Source: JAVBOD01 sp031551045 (GTDB lineage Bacteria > Bacteroidota > Bacteroidia > Bacteroidales > UBA932). Taken from it: a DNA stretch of 15,482 nt. Location of the stretch: NCBI GenBank assembly GCA_031551045.1, contig JAVBOD010000093.1, forward strand, positions 1 to 15,482, written 5' to 3'. The position numbers and the translations under genes are program-made. Positions within the stretch are counted from its first letter, which is position 1, and each line of letters opens with the position of its first letter. The notes beneath the pieces were generated by a model. It saw only the letters and a list, made by a program, of their open reading frames with translations. It ran no database searches and was not told the DNA's origin. This document shows positions 1-6,640 of this stretch, one piece after another.

Positions 1-138
1 AAGGGCATTATAGTATGTGACCACCAATACCGGCATGTGCTCGAGATAGCACATCGTTGCTACTTATTATCCGACGGAGTATTGCGACCAATAAAGGAAT
101 ACGAAGAATTCATCAGGTGGGGATATCTCAGGAAATAA
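1..138 (+). CDS. ABC transporter ATP-binding protein, C-terminal fragment
   Basis: An open frame runs in from the left edge and stops with TAA at 136-138, giving 45 residues with no start in the window. The peptide begins KGIIVCDHQYRHVLEIAHRC. The hydrophobic strand followed by Asp-His resembles the H-loop of ABC ATPases (the LIVTDHN-type motif), followed by the usual R-x-YLL-xDG strand before the C-terminus. Walker A, signature and Walker B motifs lie outside the window, so the transported substrate and partner permease cannot be judged. It converges on pyk, with a REP-like hairpin between them. What is seen is only the tail; the ABC assignment follows from family knowledge and is moderately confident. 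Confidence 0.7.
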   Translation, partial: KGIIVCDHQYRHVLEIAHRCYLLSDGVLRPIKEYEEFIRWGYLRK

Positions 139-185
139 ATAGAATTTTCTAATCCATTTTTTCAGGATATCGACATAGTAACCTC

Positions 186-267
186 TTGTCATGCTGAGCG
201 GAACGAAAAATCTGCGGAAGTCGAAAGATTAACAAAAGAAGATTCTTCGCTTCGCTCAGCATGACAA
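186..267. repeat. REP-like inverted repeat between convergent genes
   Basis: Two 28-nt arms (186-213 and 240-267) are inverted copies with 3 mismatches, separated by 26 nt. Each arm reads TTGTCATGCTGAGCG at its outer end and AATCT at its inner end. The right arm carries the GCGAAGC core (minus strand, 249-255); the left arm is degenerate there. The 9751-9828 element is nearly the same sequence. It sits between the stops of the ABC ATPase fragment and pyk, where a bidirectional terminator role is possible. The rest of the 139-292 gap shows nothing else. Confidence 0.85.
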
Positions 268-292
268 ACGTCCAATATCCGGCACCTCCGCC

Positions 293-1738
293 CTATACAT
301 CGCCCAATGTTGCTTTGGGGGTGGTCAATAAATTTTCGGCTTCGCTGATTTCGATAAACGAAGCGCCACGGCGGGCTCCGAAGCTTCCGGCAATCACGCC
401 AATCATATCGTCCGGCGTAAAAAATCCGTCTTTAATCAACGTTTTTACGGCTTCTTTCACAAAGTCGTGTTTGTTATCACGCATTTCCATATCGAACGGA
501 ATAATGCCGTACGACAAGGCTAATTCGCGCATCACATGATTGCGGTAACACTTGGCAAACACCGGCACACTGGGGCGATAGGCCGCCAAATAACGCCCCG
601 TACGTCCGGAAATGGTATCGAAAATCAATGCTTTGATAGGCAAACTCGTAGTGGCTTCGACCAATGAACGCGCCAAGGTATAAGCCACGGCATCCGTCAC
701 GTGCTGCAAATGTAAATCCAAAACCGGCGAAAGATGCTGTTCTATTTCATGGGCAATTTTTCCCATGACCTGCACGGACTCCAATGCATGAGTGCCGTAA
801 GCCGTTTCGCCGCTCAGCATAATAGCATCGGTGCGCTGATAAATAGCGTTGGCCACATCGCTCACCTCGGCACGTGTAGGACGTGCATGCTCAATCATGG
901 AATGCAGCATTTGCGTAGCAATAATTACGGGCTTTTTACGCGCCTGCGCTTTAGCAATAAGAGAACGCTGGATTACCGGAATTTTTTCGGCCTGAATTTC
1001 TACCCCCAAATCGCCGCGCGCCACCATAATGCCATACGCATGATTCAGGATCTCATCAATATTATCAACGCCTTGCTGGTTTTCTATTTTGGCAATTATT
1101 TTCAAATGGCTACCGCGTTCATCCAGTATTTTTTGAACCGCCATTACATCTTCTTTGTTGCGAACAAACGAGTGTGCAATAAAATCCAATTCGTTATCCA
1201 CCGCCCAGTGAATAAACTCAATATCTTTTTCGCTCAACGAAGGCAATTTGATCGGCGCATTCGGCACATTCACACTTTTACGCCCTTTGATAACGCCTTG
1301 GTCTCTCACTTCGCAGAGTAAATAATCTTGTTCCTTTTCCTTCACTCGCAAAGCAATGTCGCCATCATCAATAAGTATGGTAGCCCCAACGTGTGTGTCT
1401 TCCACAAAACCGGCGTAGTTCACATAAAGCATTTCCTTGGAAGAAAATTTCGACGGATTGCCCGAAACTTTGACGGTATCGCCGGTCAACACCGGGAAAC
1501 CGTCGCCCTCAGTCATTGGCGTGGTGCGCATTTCCGGCCCTTTTGTATCGACTAATAAAGCAATTTTATCGGATACCGCCCGGACGTTGTCAATAACCTT
1601 CTTGGCGCCGTCCAGCGATTGATGCGCCGTGTTAAGGCGTACTACATTCATTCCCGCTTTCCATAATTCACGTAAAAAATTCACCTCACAGTTTTTGTCG
1701 GAAATGGTAGCTACTATTTTTGTTCTTTTATATGTCAT
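293..1738 (-). CDS. pyk: Pyruvate kinase
   Basis: Cytoplasmic glycolytic enzyme that transfers phosphate from phosphoenolpyruvate to ADP to give pyruvate and ATP. The 481-residue protein has the usual length. It starts MTYKRTKIVATIS and shows the family landmarks: LVDTKGPEMR (62-71), the active-site strand IAKIENQQG (215-223, catalytic Lys217 and metal ligand Glu219), ARGDLGVEI (240-248), IIATQML (272-278) and LSGETAYG (308-315). The frame stays open upstream to 1870, but those 44 residues translate the REP-like repeat, so the ATG at 1738 was chosen. Position 38 is Ala in RLNTAH, where well-studied enzymes have a Ser potassium ligand. The gene lies 92 nt downstream of nfnA, separated by a hairpin, and may be co-transcribed with folE-nfnA or have its own promoter. 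Identity is secure. Confidence 0.97.
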   Translation of the reverse strand: MTYKRTKIVATISDKNCEVNFLRELWKAGMNVVRLNTAHQSLDGAKKVIDNVRAVSDKIALLVDTKGPEMRTTPMTEGDGFPVLTGDTVKVSGNPSKFSSKEMLYVNYAGFVEDTHVGATILIDDGDIALRVKEKEQDYLLCEVRDQGVIKGRKSVNVPNAPIKLPSLSEKDIEFIHWAVDNELDFIAHSFVRNKEDVMAVQKILDERGSHLKIIAKIENQQGVDNIDEILNHAYGIMVARGDLGVEIQAEKIPVIQRSLIAKAQARKKPVIIATQMLHSMIEHARPTRAEVSDVANAIYQRTDAIMLSGETAYGTHALESVQVMGKIAHEIEQHLSPVLDLHLQHVTDAVAYTLARSLVEATTSLPIKALIFDTISGRTGRYLAAYRPSVPVFAKCYRNHVMRELALSYGIIPFDMEMRDNKHDFVKEAVKTLIKDGFFTPDDMIGVIAGSFGARRGASFIEISEAENLLTTPKATLGDV

Positions 1739-1759
1739 GTTTCTCTTCTTTAAAGCCTC

Positions 1760-1823
1760 GTCATTGCGAGCGAAGCGAAGCAATCCGTATAGCAACTGAT
1801 TGCTTCGCTTCGCTCGCAATAAC
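1760..1823. repeat. REP-like inverted repeat between nfnA and pyk
   Basis: Two 26-nt arms (1760-1785 and 1798-1823) are inverted copies with a single mismatch and a 12-nt loop. The left arm begins GTCATTGCGAGCGAAGCGAA and contains two overlapping GCGAAGC cores (1770-1776, 1775-1781). It is related to the elements at 186-267 and 9751-9828 but has ATTGCGAG where those have ATGCTGAG or ATTCTGAG, so it is a second subtype. On the minus strand it lies in the nfnA-to-pyk transcript and could attenuate or stabilise message. Confidence 0.88.
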
Positions 1824-1830
1824 ATTGGAA

Positions 1831-2700
1831 TTATTTTTTCATGGCCGCGGCCTGTGCATCCAAGCGACATTGATGATCGGCTTCTATTTCTTTGGATTTA
1901 TACATGGCCTGACGGCGCATGGCCTCCTCAAAATTCACCAATGCCCCATCAAATTCGGGGCCATCGACACAGGCAAATTTTGTTTTGCCGCCCACGCTCA
2001 CGCGGCAGGCGCCACACATTCCCGTACCGTCAACCATCAGCGTGTTCAAACTCACAATCACCGGAATGTTGAGCGATTGCGCAGTAAGCGTCACGAATTT
2101 CATCATAATCATCGGCCCGATGGCAATCACTTCGTCGTATTGTTTTCCGTCCGCAACTAATTTTTTCATAAGGTCGGTCACCAAGCCTTTGAACCCGGCG
2201 CTGCCGTCGTCGGTAGCAATGTATAAATTTCCCGCCACTTTTTTCATTTCATCCTGTAAAATAAGCAGCGATTCGGTTTTTGCGCCTACAATCACGTCGG
2301 CCGCCACTCCCCTTTCGTGCAACCATTTCACTTGCGGATACACCGGCGCGGTGCCCAATCCTCCGGCCACAAACAGGATACGTTTTTTCTTCAATTCTTC
2401 GACAGGAATATGAATAAACTCCGACGGATGTCCCAGCGGTCCTACGAAATCGGGCATATCTTCGCCTTCGCTCAACTGACAAATTTTACGGCTCGAAGCG
2501 CCCACCACCTGTATAACTAAAGCCACGGTGCCGCGTTGCGCATCATAATCGCAAATCGTCAACGGAATGCGTTCGCCTTTTTCGTGCGAACGTACAATCA
2601 CAAATTGTCCGGGTTGCGCCGATTTTGCCACGCGAGGCACTTCGATATTCATCCAGTAAATATCTTTTGCTAATAATTTTTTCTCAATAATTTTATACAT
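1831..2700 (-). CDS. nfnA: NfnA/SudB-like FAD and [2Fe-2S] reductase subunit (PyrK-like)
   Basis: Flavin- and iron-sulfur-containing electron-transfer subunit of the ferredoxin-NADP reductase-like family that includes NfnA, the sulfide dehydrogenase beta subunit and PyrK. The 289-residue protein has an FAD-binding RIPLTI segment (44-49), a nucleotide-binding VAGGLGTAPVYP loop (111-122), and a cluster motif with Asp224, Cys229, Cys232 and Cys244. The Asp plus three Cys set matches the unusual [2Fe-2S] ligation described for NfnA. In Nfn-type complexes this subunit works with a larger NfnB (glutamate-synthase-like) subunit, usually encoded next door; here the neighbours are folE (17 nt upstream) and pyk, and no nfnB is visible. 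The ATG at 2700 was chosen because upstream codons overlap folE. Family is secure; the exact electron partners are not. Confidence 0.88.
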   Translation of the reverse strand: MYKIIEKKLLAKDIYWMNIEVPRVAKSAQPGQFVIVRSHEKGERIPLTICDYDAQRGTVALVIQVVGASSRKICQLSEGEDMPDFVGPLGHPSEFIHIPVEELKKKRILFVAGGLGTAPVYPQVKWLHERGVAADVIVGAKTESLLILQDEMKKVAGNLYIATDDGSAGFKGLVTDLMKKLVADGKQYDEVIAIGPMIMMKFVTLTAQSLNIPVIVSLNTLMVDGTGMCGACRVSVGGKTKFACVDGPEFDGALVNFEEAMRRQAMYKSKEIEADHQCRLDAQAAAMKK

Positions 2701-2717
2701 ACAATAATAATTTTCGA

Positions 2718-3317
2718 TTAATGTGTTTTCACGCCGACCAGATGCATGAATTCTTCGCGAGTACGGCTGTCTTTCATAAACGCGCCGGTAAATGCCGAAG
2801 TAACGGCTATGGAATTTTGCTTTTGTACCCCGCGCATTTGCATACACGTATGCGACGCTTCAATCACCACGGCCACTCCCATCGGATTCAACGTTTGTTG
2901 AATGCAATCGCGAATTTGCACAGTCAAGCGTTCCTGTACCTGCAGGCGGCGGGCAAAAGCATCGACCACACGCGCCACTTTGCTCAATCCGGTAATATAA
3001 CCATTGGGAATGTAAGCCACATGCGCCTTTCCGTAAAACGGCAGTAAATGATGCTCGCACATGGAGTATAATTCAATATCTTTCACCAACACCATTTGGC
3101 GGTATTCTTCTTTGAATTTAGCAGAATTTAAGATGGCCGAAGGGTCTTGATGGTACCCCTGCGTTAGAAACAACATGGCTTTCGCCACTCGTTCCGGCGA
3201 TTTCAGCAAGCCTTCGCGCTCGACATCCTCGCCCAGCAAACGCATAATTTCCTTATAGTGATGAGCTATTTGCTCTACCTGTTCCGGTTTAAAATTCTCT
3301 ATTTTTTCGTAGCCCAT
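2718..3317 (-). CDS. folE: GTP cyclohydrolase I
   Basis: Converts GTP to 7,8-dihydroneopterin triphosphate, the first step toward tetrahydrofolate and other pterins; cytoplasmic, normally a homodecamer. The 199-residue protein has REGLLKSPERVAKAM (34-48), the zinc motif CEHH (87-90; ligands Cys87 and His90) with the third ligand Cys158 in SHTCMQMRG, and the C-terminal GAFMKDSRTREEF segment. The frame is open well upstream, but the start MGYEK at 3317 is preferred: the next ATG at 3344 lies inside a TAnnTTTG promoter element, and the alignable family region begins near here. It heads a minus-strand run folE-nfnA-pyk. No clear Shine-Dalgarno sequence precedes it. Identity is secure; the start is likely. 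Confidence 0.96.
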   Translation of the reverse strand: MGYEKIENFKPEQVEQIAHHYKEIMRLLGEDVEREGLLKSPERVAKAMLFLTQGYHQDPSAILNSAKFKEEYRQMVLVKDIELYSMCEHHLLPFYGKAHVAYIPNGYITGLSKVARVVDAFARRLQVQERLTVQIRDCIQQTLNPMGVAVVIEASHTCMQMRGVQKQNSIAVTSAFTGAFMKDSRTREEFMHLVGVKTH

Positions 3318-3327
3318 AAAAAAAGCG

Positions 3328-3335
3328 TATTTTTG
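3328..3335 (+). promoter_or_regulatory. Candidate Bacteroidota -7 promoter element for mqnBD
   Basis: Reads TATTTTTG, matching TAnnTTTG, and lies 39 nt upstream of the mqnB ATG. An upstream -33 element is not clear. Its proximity to the folE element at 3338-3345 implies that polymerases at the two promoters would compete. Confidence 0.5.
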
Positions 3336-3337
3336 TG

Positions 3338-3345
3338 CAAACATA
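3338..3345 (-). promoter_or_regulatory. Candidate Bacteroidota -7 promoter element for folE
   Basis: On the minus strand this reads TATGTTTG, matching the Bacteroidota sigma-ABfr -7 consensus TAnnTTTG. It lies 20 nt upstream of the chosen folE start. No convincing -33 TTG was seen at the usual spacing. It sits 2 nt from an oppositely oriented element serving mqnB. Confidence 0.55.
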
Positions 3346-3374
3346 CAAAAGTTTAGTGATATAAAGGAAAAACC

Positions 3375-4025
3375 ATGAATATTCTCATCACCGCCGCCAC
3401 TGAAAACGAGTTGCTTATTGCCAAACAGGCAAGCGTTAATAGCCCGCATCATGTAACATGCGCTGTTACGGGGATTGGCGCCACCGCTACGGCCTATCAC
3501 ACAGCCAAACAATTGCAAGGCGCGGCGTACGACTTGGTTATCAACACCGGCATTGCCGGAAGTTTCAGCGAACATTTACCGGTAGGGAGTGTTGCGTTAA
3601 TAGCAAAAGAATATTTCGGCGATTTCGGCATTCAAACGCAGGCGGGATTTTCCGGCTTGTTTGACGAGCAATTGTTGCATGCCGACACATTCCCTTACAC
3701 GAACGGGGCATTGGTTTGCCCGTTCATAAAAAGCAATCCGTTATTACAGACAATGGCCGAACCGTTGCCACAAGCCACCGGCATAACGGTTCAAACCGTC
3801 AGCGGGCAAGCGTCGCGTATCGCCGAATTGCAGGAACGTTTTTCACCCGATATGGAAACCATGGAAGGCGCCGCGTTTTTTTATGTTTGTTTGTATGAAA
3901 AAATTCCGTTTATGGCGTTACGCGCGGTATCGAACAAGGTTGCACCGCGCGATAAAAATCAGTGGAATATCGCATTGGCATTGACAAATCTAAAAGCTGT
4001 ACTGAAACAAATGTTGATGAAATGA
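3375..4025 (+). CDS. mqnB: Futalosine hydrolase
   Basis: Releases hypoxanthine from futalosine to give dehypoxanthine futalosine in the futalosine (Mqn) route to menaquinone; cytoplasmic. The 216-residue protein has the nucleoside-phosphorylase/MTA-SAH nucleosidase fold signature: VTGIGATATAYH (31-42), INTGIAGSF (56-64) and METMEGAAFFYVC (160-172), where the Glu and Met of that motif normally contact ribose. RAVSN (183-187) has Asn where MTA/SAH nucleosidases have the catalytic Asp; in my recollection this fits futalosine hydrolases rather than MTAN. The ATG at 3375 follows AAAGGA at a good distance. Its stop overlaps the mqnD start (ATGA at 4022-4025), so the two are translationally coupled, and the mqnD neighbour supports the assignment. 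Confidence 0.93.
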   Translation: MNILITAATENELLIAKQASVNSPHHVTCAVTGIGATATAYHTAKQLQGAAYDLVINTGIAGSFSEHLPVGSVALIAKEYFGDFGIQTQAGFSGLFDEQLLHADTFPYTNGALVCPFIKSNPLLQTMAEPLPQATGITVQTVSGQASRIAELQERFSPDMETMEGAAFFYVCLYEKIPFMALRAVSNKVAPRDKNQWNIALALTNLKAVLKQMLMK

Positions 4026-4846
4026 AAAAACTAACGCTGTGCTTTTCGCCGTGCCCCAACGATACGTTTATGTTCGAGGCTATGGTGCATCACAAAATCG
4101 ACACGGAGGGCTTGGAATTTGAGGTGCAAATTGCCGATGTGGAAGCGCTGAATCATCAAGCCATAGCAAGCAATGTAGGCATTAGCAAACTCAGCTACCA
4201 CGCTTTCGGACACATCGCTGACCGATACAAAATCTTACCTACCGGAAGCGCTCTTGGCCGCGGAAATGGGCCATTACTGGTAAGTAAAAAAGAAATTAAT
4301 TTAAAGAATGAAACGACAGTTGCCATTCCCGGAAAATATACCACGGCTGCGTTGTTATTAAAAATTGCTTATCCGCAGTTAAGCGATTGGCAGGAAACTC
4401 TTTTTTCCGACATTGAAACGGCCGTATTGCAAGGAAAAGCGGATGCCGGCGTATTGATTCACGAAGGGCGTTTCACGTATGCCGCTAAAGGGTTACAACT
4501 CCTTTGCGACTTGGGGAAACACTGGGAAGAACGCACCGGGCAAGCCATTCCGTTGGGATGTATCGCGGTATCGCGCACATTGGAGGAAGCGTTGCAACAA
4601 AAAATAGCCCGCGTTTTGCGGCGAAGTATCAAGTTTGCTTTTGGACATCCGCAGGAAAGCGCGGCTTTTTGCGCACAATATGCTCAAGAAATGGATGCCG
4701 GCATCATGGCCAAACACATTGCGCTGTATGTAAATAATTATTCTATTGATTTAGGCGACGAAGGCCGGAAAGCGGTGCGGTTTTTTCTTTCCGAAGCCAT
4801 GCGAGTAGGCGCTGTTCAGGCCGTTCCGGAGGACATTTTTGTATAA
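4022..4846 (+). CDS. mqnD: 1,4-dihydroxy-6-naphthoate synthase
   Basis: Converts cyclic dehypoxanthine futalosine into 1,4-dihydroxy-6-naphthoate, the last dedicated naphthoate-ring step of the futalosine menaquinone route. The 274-residue protein has a periplasmic-binding-protein-like fold, with the N-terminal SPCPNDTFMF (9-18), the GRGNGPLLVSKKE stretch (79-91) and IHEGR (146-150), whose His147 is the likely counterpart of the histidine proposed as catalytic in this family. The start at 4022 overlaps the mqnB stop by 4 nt; an upstream in-frame extension to 3962 would overlap mqnB by 64 nt and lacks conserved sequence. MqnA, MqnE and MqnC are not in the window, so the chain must be completed elsewhere in the genome. 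No defect is visible. Confidence 0.95.
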   Translation: MKKLTLCFSPCPNDTFMFEAMVHHKIDTEGLEFEVQIADVEALNHQAIASNVGISKLSYHAFGHIADRYKILPTGSALGRGNGPLLVSKKEINLKNETTVAIPGKYTTAALLLKIAYPQLSDWQETLFSDIETAVLQGKADAGVLIHEGRFTYAAKGLQLLCDLGKHWEERTGQAIPLGCIAVSRTLEEALQQKIARVLRRSIKFAFGHPQESAAFCAQYAQEMDAGIMAKHIALYVNNYSIDLGDEGRKAVRFFLSEAMRVGAVQAVPEDIFV

Positions 4847-4919
4847 TGCGTCATCACAAAAAGCCTATCCTGCTTTGCGGAAAAACAATGGCTTTCGAGA
4901 GCGGAACAAAATTTTTGAA

Positions 4920-4952
4920 AGATTTGACAAATTTCTAAAATTTGTCAAATCT
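4920..4952. terminator. Hairpin between convergent mqnD and engB, possible bidirectional terminator
   Basis: A perfect 14-bp stem (4920-4933 with 4939-4952, AGATTTGACAAATT and its complement) encloses a 5-nt loop TCTAA. It lies 73 nt after the mqnD stop and 39 nt after the engB stop on the other strand. The stem is A+T-rich and is not followed by a T tract on either strand, so classical intrinsic termination is uncertain; it could instead be a dispersed intergenic repeat. The remainder of 4847-4991 holds no gene. Confidence 0.65.
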
Positions 4953-4991
4953 AAGCTAAAAGCCTTTAAGCAGTGAAAATATGTTGAGCAA

Positions 4992-5603
4992 CTATTTTTT
5001 ATTCGCCCGTAAATTTCTATTTACTTCATCTATATAATCCAACAACATCTCTCGTCCTTGTTGGGTTTCCGAAGACGTTACGAACATCGGGGGCAATTCT
5101 TCCCAATCCTGCAACAATGTTTGCTGGTAGTTTTCCAGTTGTTTCTTTCGAGCAGCGCTACTCAGTTTATCGGCTTTGGTAAAAACAATTGCAAAAGGAA
5201 CACCAGCGGTTCCCAAACGGGCAATAAATTCCAAATCGGCAGCTTGCGCCTCATGCCGGATATCCACCAATACAAACAGCATAGTGAGTTGCTCACGCTT
5301 GGTTATATAATCATTAATAACGGAAGATAAACGCTCTTTGGCGGTTTTCGAGGCGCGGGCATAGCCATAGCCGGGCAAATCGACCAGGTACCACGAATCG
5401 TTAATCAAAAAATGATTTATCAATAATGTTTTTCCGGGCGTAGCCGAAGTTTTAGCTAACCCCTTCTGCTGTACCAGCATATTGATGAGCGACGATTTTC
5501 CCACATTCGACCGGCCGATAAAAGCATATTCCGGCAGACGCGACGGGGGGCATTGTCCGCTCCGCTGGCTACTGGTAACAAATTTGGCAGTTTTTATAAT
5601 CAT
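4992..5603 (-). CDS. engB: Ribosome biogenesis GTP-binding protein EngB/YsxC
   Basis: Small essential-type GTPase of the TRAFAC class that acts in late large-subunit ribosome assembly. The 203-residue protein has all G motifs: G1 GRSNVGKSS (30-38), G2 Thr in SATPGKT (53-59), G3 DLPGYG (75-80), G4 TKAD (142-145) and G5 TSSE (176-179). The frame opens 11 codons upstream, but the ATG at 5603 is preceded by a strong AGGAG at about 8 nt on the minus strand, one of the few clear Shine-Dalgarno sequences in the window, so this start was chosen. It is divergent from the PASTA gene, with separate promoter elements for each. Length and motifs are normal for the family. Confidence 0.97.
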   Translation of the reverse strand: MIIKTAKFVTSSQRSGQCPPSRLPEYAFIGRSNVGKSSLINMLVQQKGLAKTSATPGKTLLINHFLINDSWYLVDLPGYGYARASKTAKERLSSVINDYITKREQLTMLFVLVDIRHEAQAADLEFIARLGTAGVPFAIVFTKADKLSSAARKKQLENYQQTLLQDWEELPPMFVTSSETQQGREMLLDYIDEVNRNLRANKK

Positions 5604-5625
5604 TTTCTTACTCCTTCTAACGTGG

Positions 5626-5633
5626 CAAAGATA
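5626..5633 (-). promoter_or_regulatory. Candidate Bacteroidota -7 promoter element for engB
   Basis: The minus strand reads TATCTTTG, an exact TAnnTTTG match, 22 nt upstream of the engB start and ahead of its AGGAG. No good -33 TTG is seen at the expected distance. Confidence 0.6.
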
Positions 5634-5695
5634 CAAAAAGCGATGGAAGGTTTAAAGTTTAAATAGGGAGCATGTTAGAATTAATAGCAAAGAAG

Positions 5696-5726
5696 TTGGA
5701 AATGTGCCGTTTTTCACATAAATTTG
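5696..5726 (+). promoter_or_regulatory. Candidate promoter (-33 TTG, -7 TAAATTTG) for the PASTA-T9SS-rluA operon
   Basis: TTG at 5696-5698 is followed after 20 bp by TAAATTTG at 5719-5726, matching the Bacteroidota arrangement TTG-N19-21-TAnnTTTG. The element ends 16 nt before the first gene of the operon, giving a very short leader. This is the best two-part promoter match in the window. Confidence 0.65.
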
Positions 5727-5742
5727 CAAGAAATTTCAATGA

Positions 5743-6636
5743 ATGAGAGACGAGGAGATTTTTGAATTGGAGAACGACTCCGAAGCGCCGGTTATTTCGG
5801 AGCAACAATCCTTTTGGAGCAAAATGAAACATCAGATAAAGAAAAAACAAAAAGGGCCCTGGTGGAAATCGCTTTGGGTTCGTCAAATAGCTTTAGCCAT
5901 AGGCGCAGTACTCGTATTAATATTACTATCGCATCTTTTGTTACTTCAAATAACACGGCATGGAAAAACATTTCCGGTTCCCGATTTTACGGGCATGACT
6001 ATGGAAGAGGCCACACAGTTAGCTAAAGAAAAACATCTGCGGTTAGATGTTACCGACTCCGTGTATGTTCACCAGCTACCTCGCGGAGCTGTATTCAAAC
6101 AAAATCCACAACCCTCGGTGTTAGCCAAAAAAAACCGGCGCGTACTACTGACCATTAATTCCTTAACACCGCGAAGCGTATCGGTACCTAATGTCGTAGG
6201 TTTTTCATTACGACAAGCCAAAACGGTTCTTAATGCACAAGCCCTGGAAGTCGGTACGCTGACATACGTTCCGGATATTGCTACGAATAATGTATTGGAA
6301 CAAAGTTACAAAGGAAGCCTTATCGGCCCCGACGTAAAACTCCTTGCTGAATCTTTTATCGATTTAAAATTAGGCGTAAACGACCAAGCTATCCGTACCG
6401 CTATTCCGCAATTAGCAGGATTAACATTAGAGCAGGCGCGGGACTTAATGATAGAATACTCTTTAAATACGGGCCGTGTTCAATTTGATAATACGGTAAA
6501 AACATATGCCGATTCCTTGTCGGCGAAGGTTTATAGGCAAATACCCGCCGCAGCGCCTCAATCGGAACTTTGGAACTTAGGCGCGCGCGTGGATATTTAT
6601 CTCACATTAGACGAAAGTAAACTTCCTAAAGAATAA
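5743..6636 (+). CDS. Membrane-anchored PASTA-domain protein without kinase domain
   Basis: A 297-residue bitopic membrane protein. Residues 1-24 are acidic and 25-47 basic (cytoplasmic), 48-70 form one transmembrane helix, and three PASTA repeats follow outside: about 75-140, 144-211 and 217-289, each opening with the typical P-x-hydrophobic-x-G pattern (VPDFTGMTMEEA, VPNVVGFSLRQA, IPQLAGLTLEQA). PASTA repeats in kinases and penicillin-binding proteins recognise peptidoglycan or muropeptides. Here there is no kinase or transpeptidase domain, so the protein may be a sensor, scaffold or cell-wall adaptor. In Bacteroidota, kinase-less PASTA genes near rluA and ddl are, as far as I recall, common. 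The start at 5743 lies just after the promoter; the T9SS gene begins 5 nt after its stop. Its role in wall metabolism is inferred. Confidence 0.9.
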   Translation: MRDEEIFELENDSEAPVISEQQSFWSKMKHQIKKKQKGPWWKSLWVRQIALAIGAVLVLILLSHLLLLQITRHGKTFPVPDFTGMTMEEATQLAKEKHLRLDVTDSVYVHQLPRGAVFKQNPQPSVLAKKNRRVLLTINSLTPRSVSVPNVVGFSLRQAKTVLNAQALEVGTLTYVPDIATNNVLEQSYKGSLIGPDVKLLAESFIDLKLGVNDQAIRTAIPQLAGLTLEQARDLMIEYSLNTGRVQFDNTVKTYADSLSAKVYRQIPAAAPQSELWNLGARVDIYLTLDESKLPKE

Positions 6637-6640
6637 TTTT

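Noticed and set aside
734..1321. 195-codon plus-strand open frame
   Set aside because: It is antisense to conserved pyruvate kinase coding sequence; its His/Phe/Asn-rich composition is a shadow effect.
1739..1870. 44-residue N-terminal extension of pyruvate kinase
   Set aside because: It translates the REP-like hairpin and overlaps the nfnA 3' end; the family N-terminus begins at the ATG at 1738.
1720..2160. 146-codon plus-strand open frame with a CERSEAI-type peptide
   Set aside because: It is antisense to nfnA and reads through the repeat; that peptide is a well-known artefact of this repeat type.
2701..2847. 49-residue N-terminal extension of the NfnA-like protein
   Set aside because: It overlaps folE in another frame and has no family similarity; the ATG at 2700 fits the domain start.
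3318..3575. Long N-terminal extension of folE
   Set aside because: It crosses the divergent promoter region and overlaps mqnB on the opposite strand.
4847..4937. Short ATG open frame right after mqnD (about 30 codons)
   Set aside because: It ends in the hairpin, has no Shine-Dalgarno sequence and no recognisable features.
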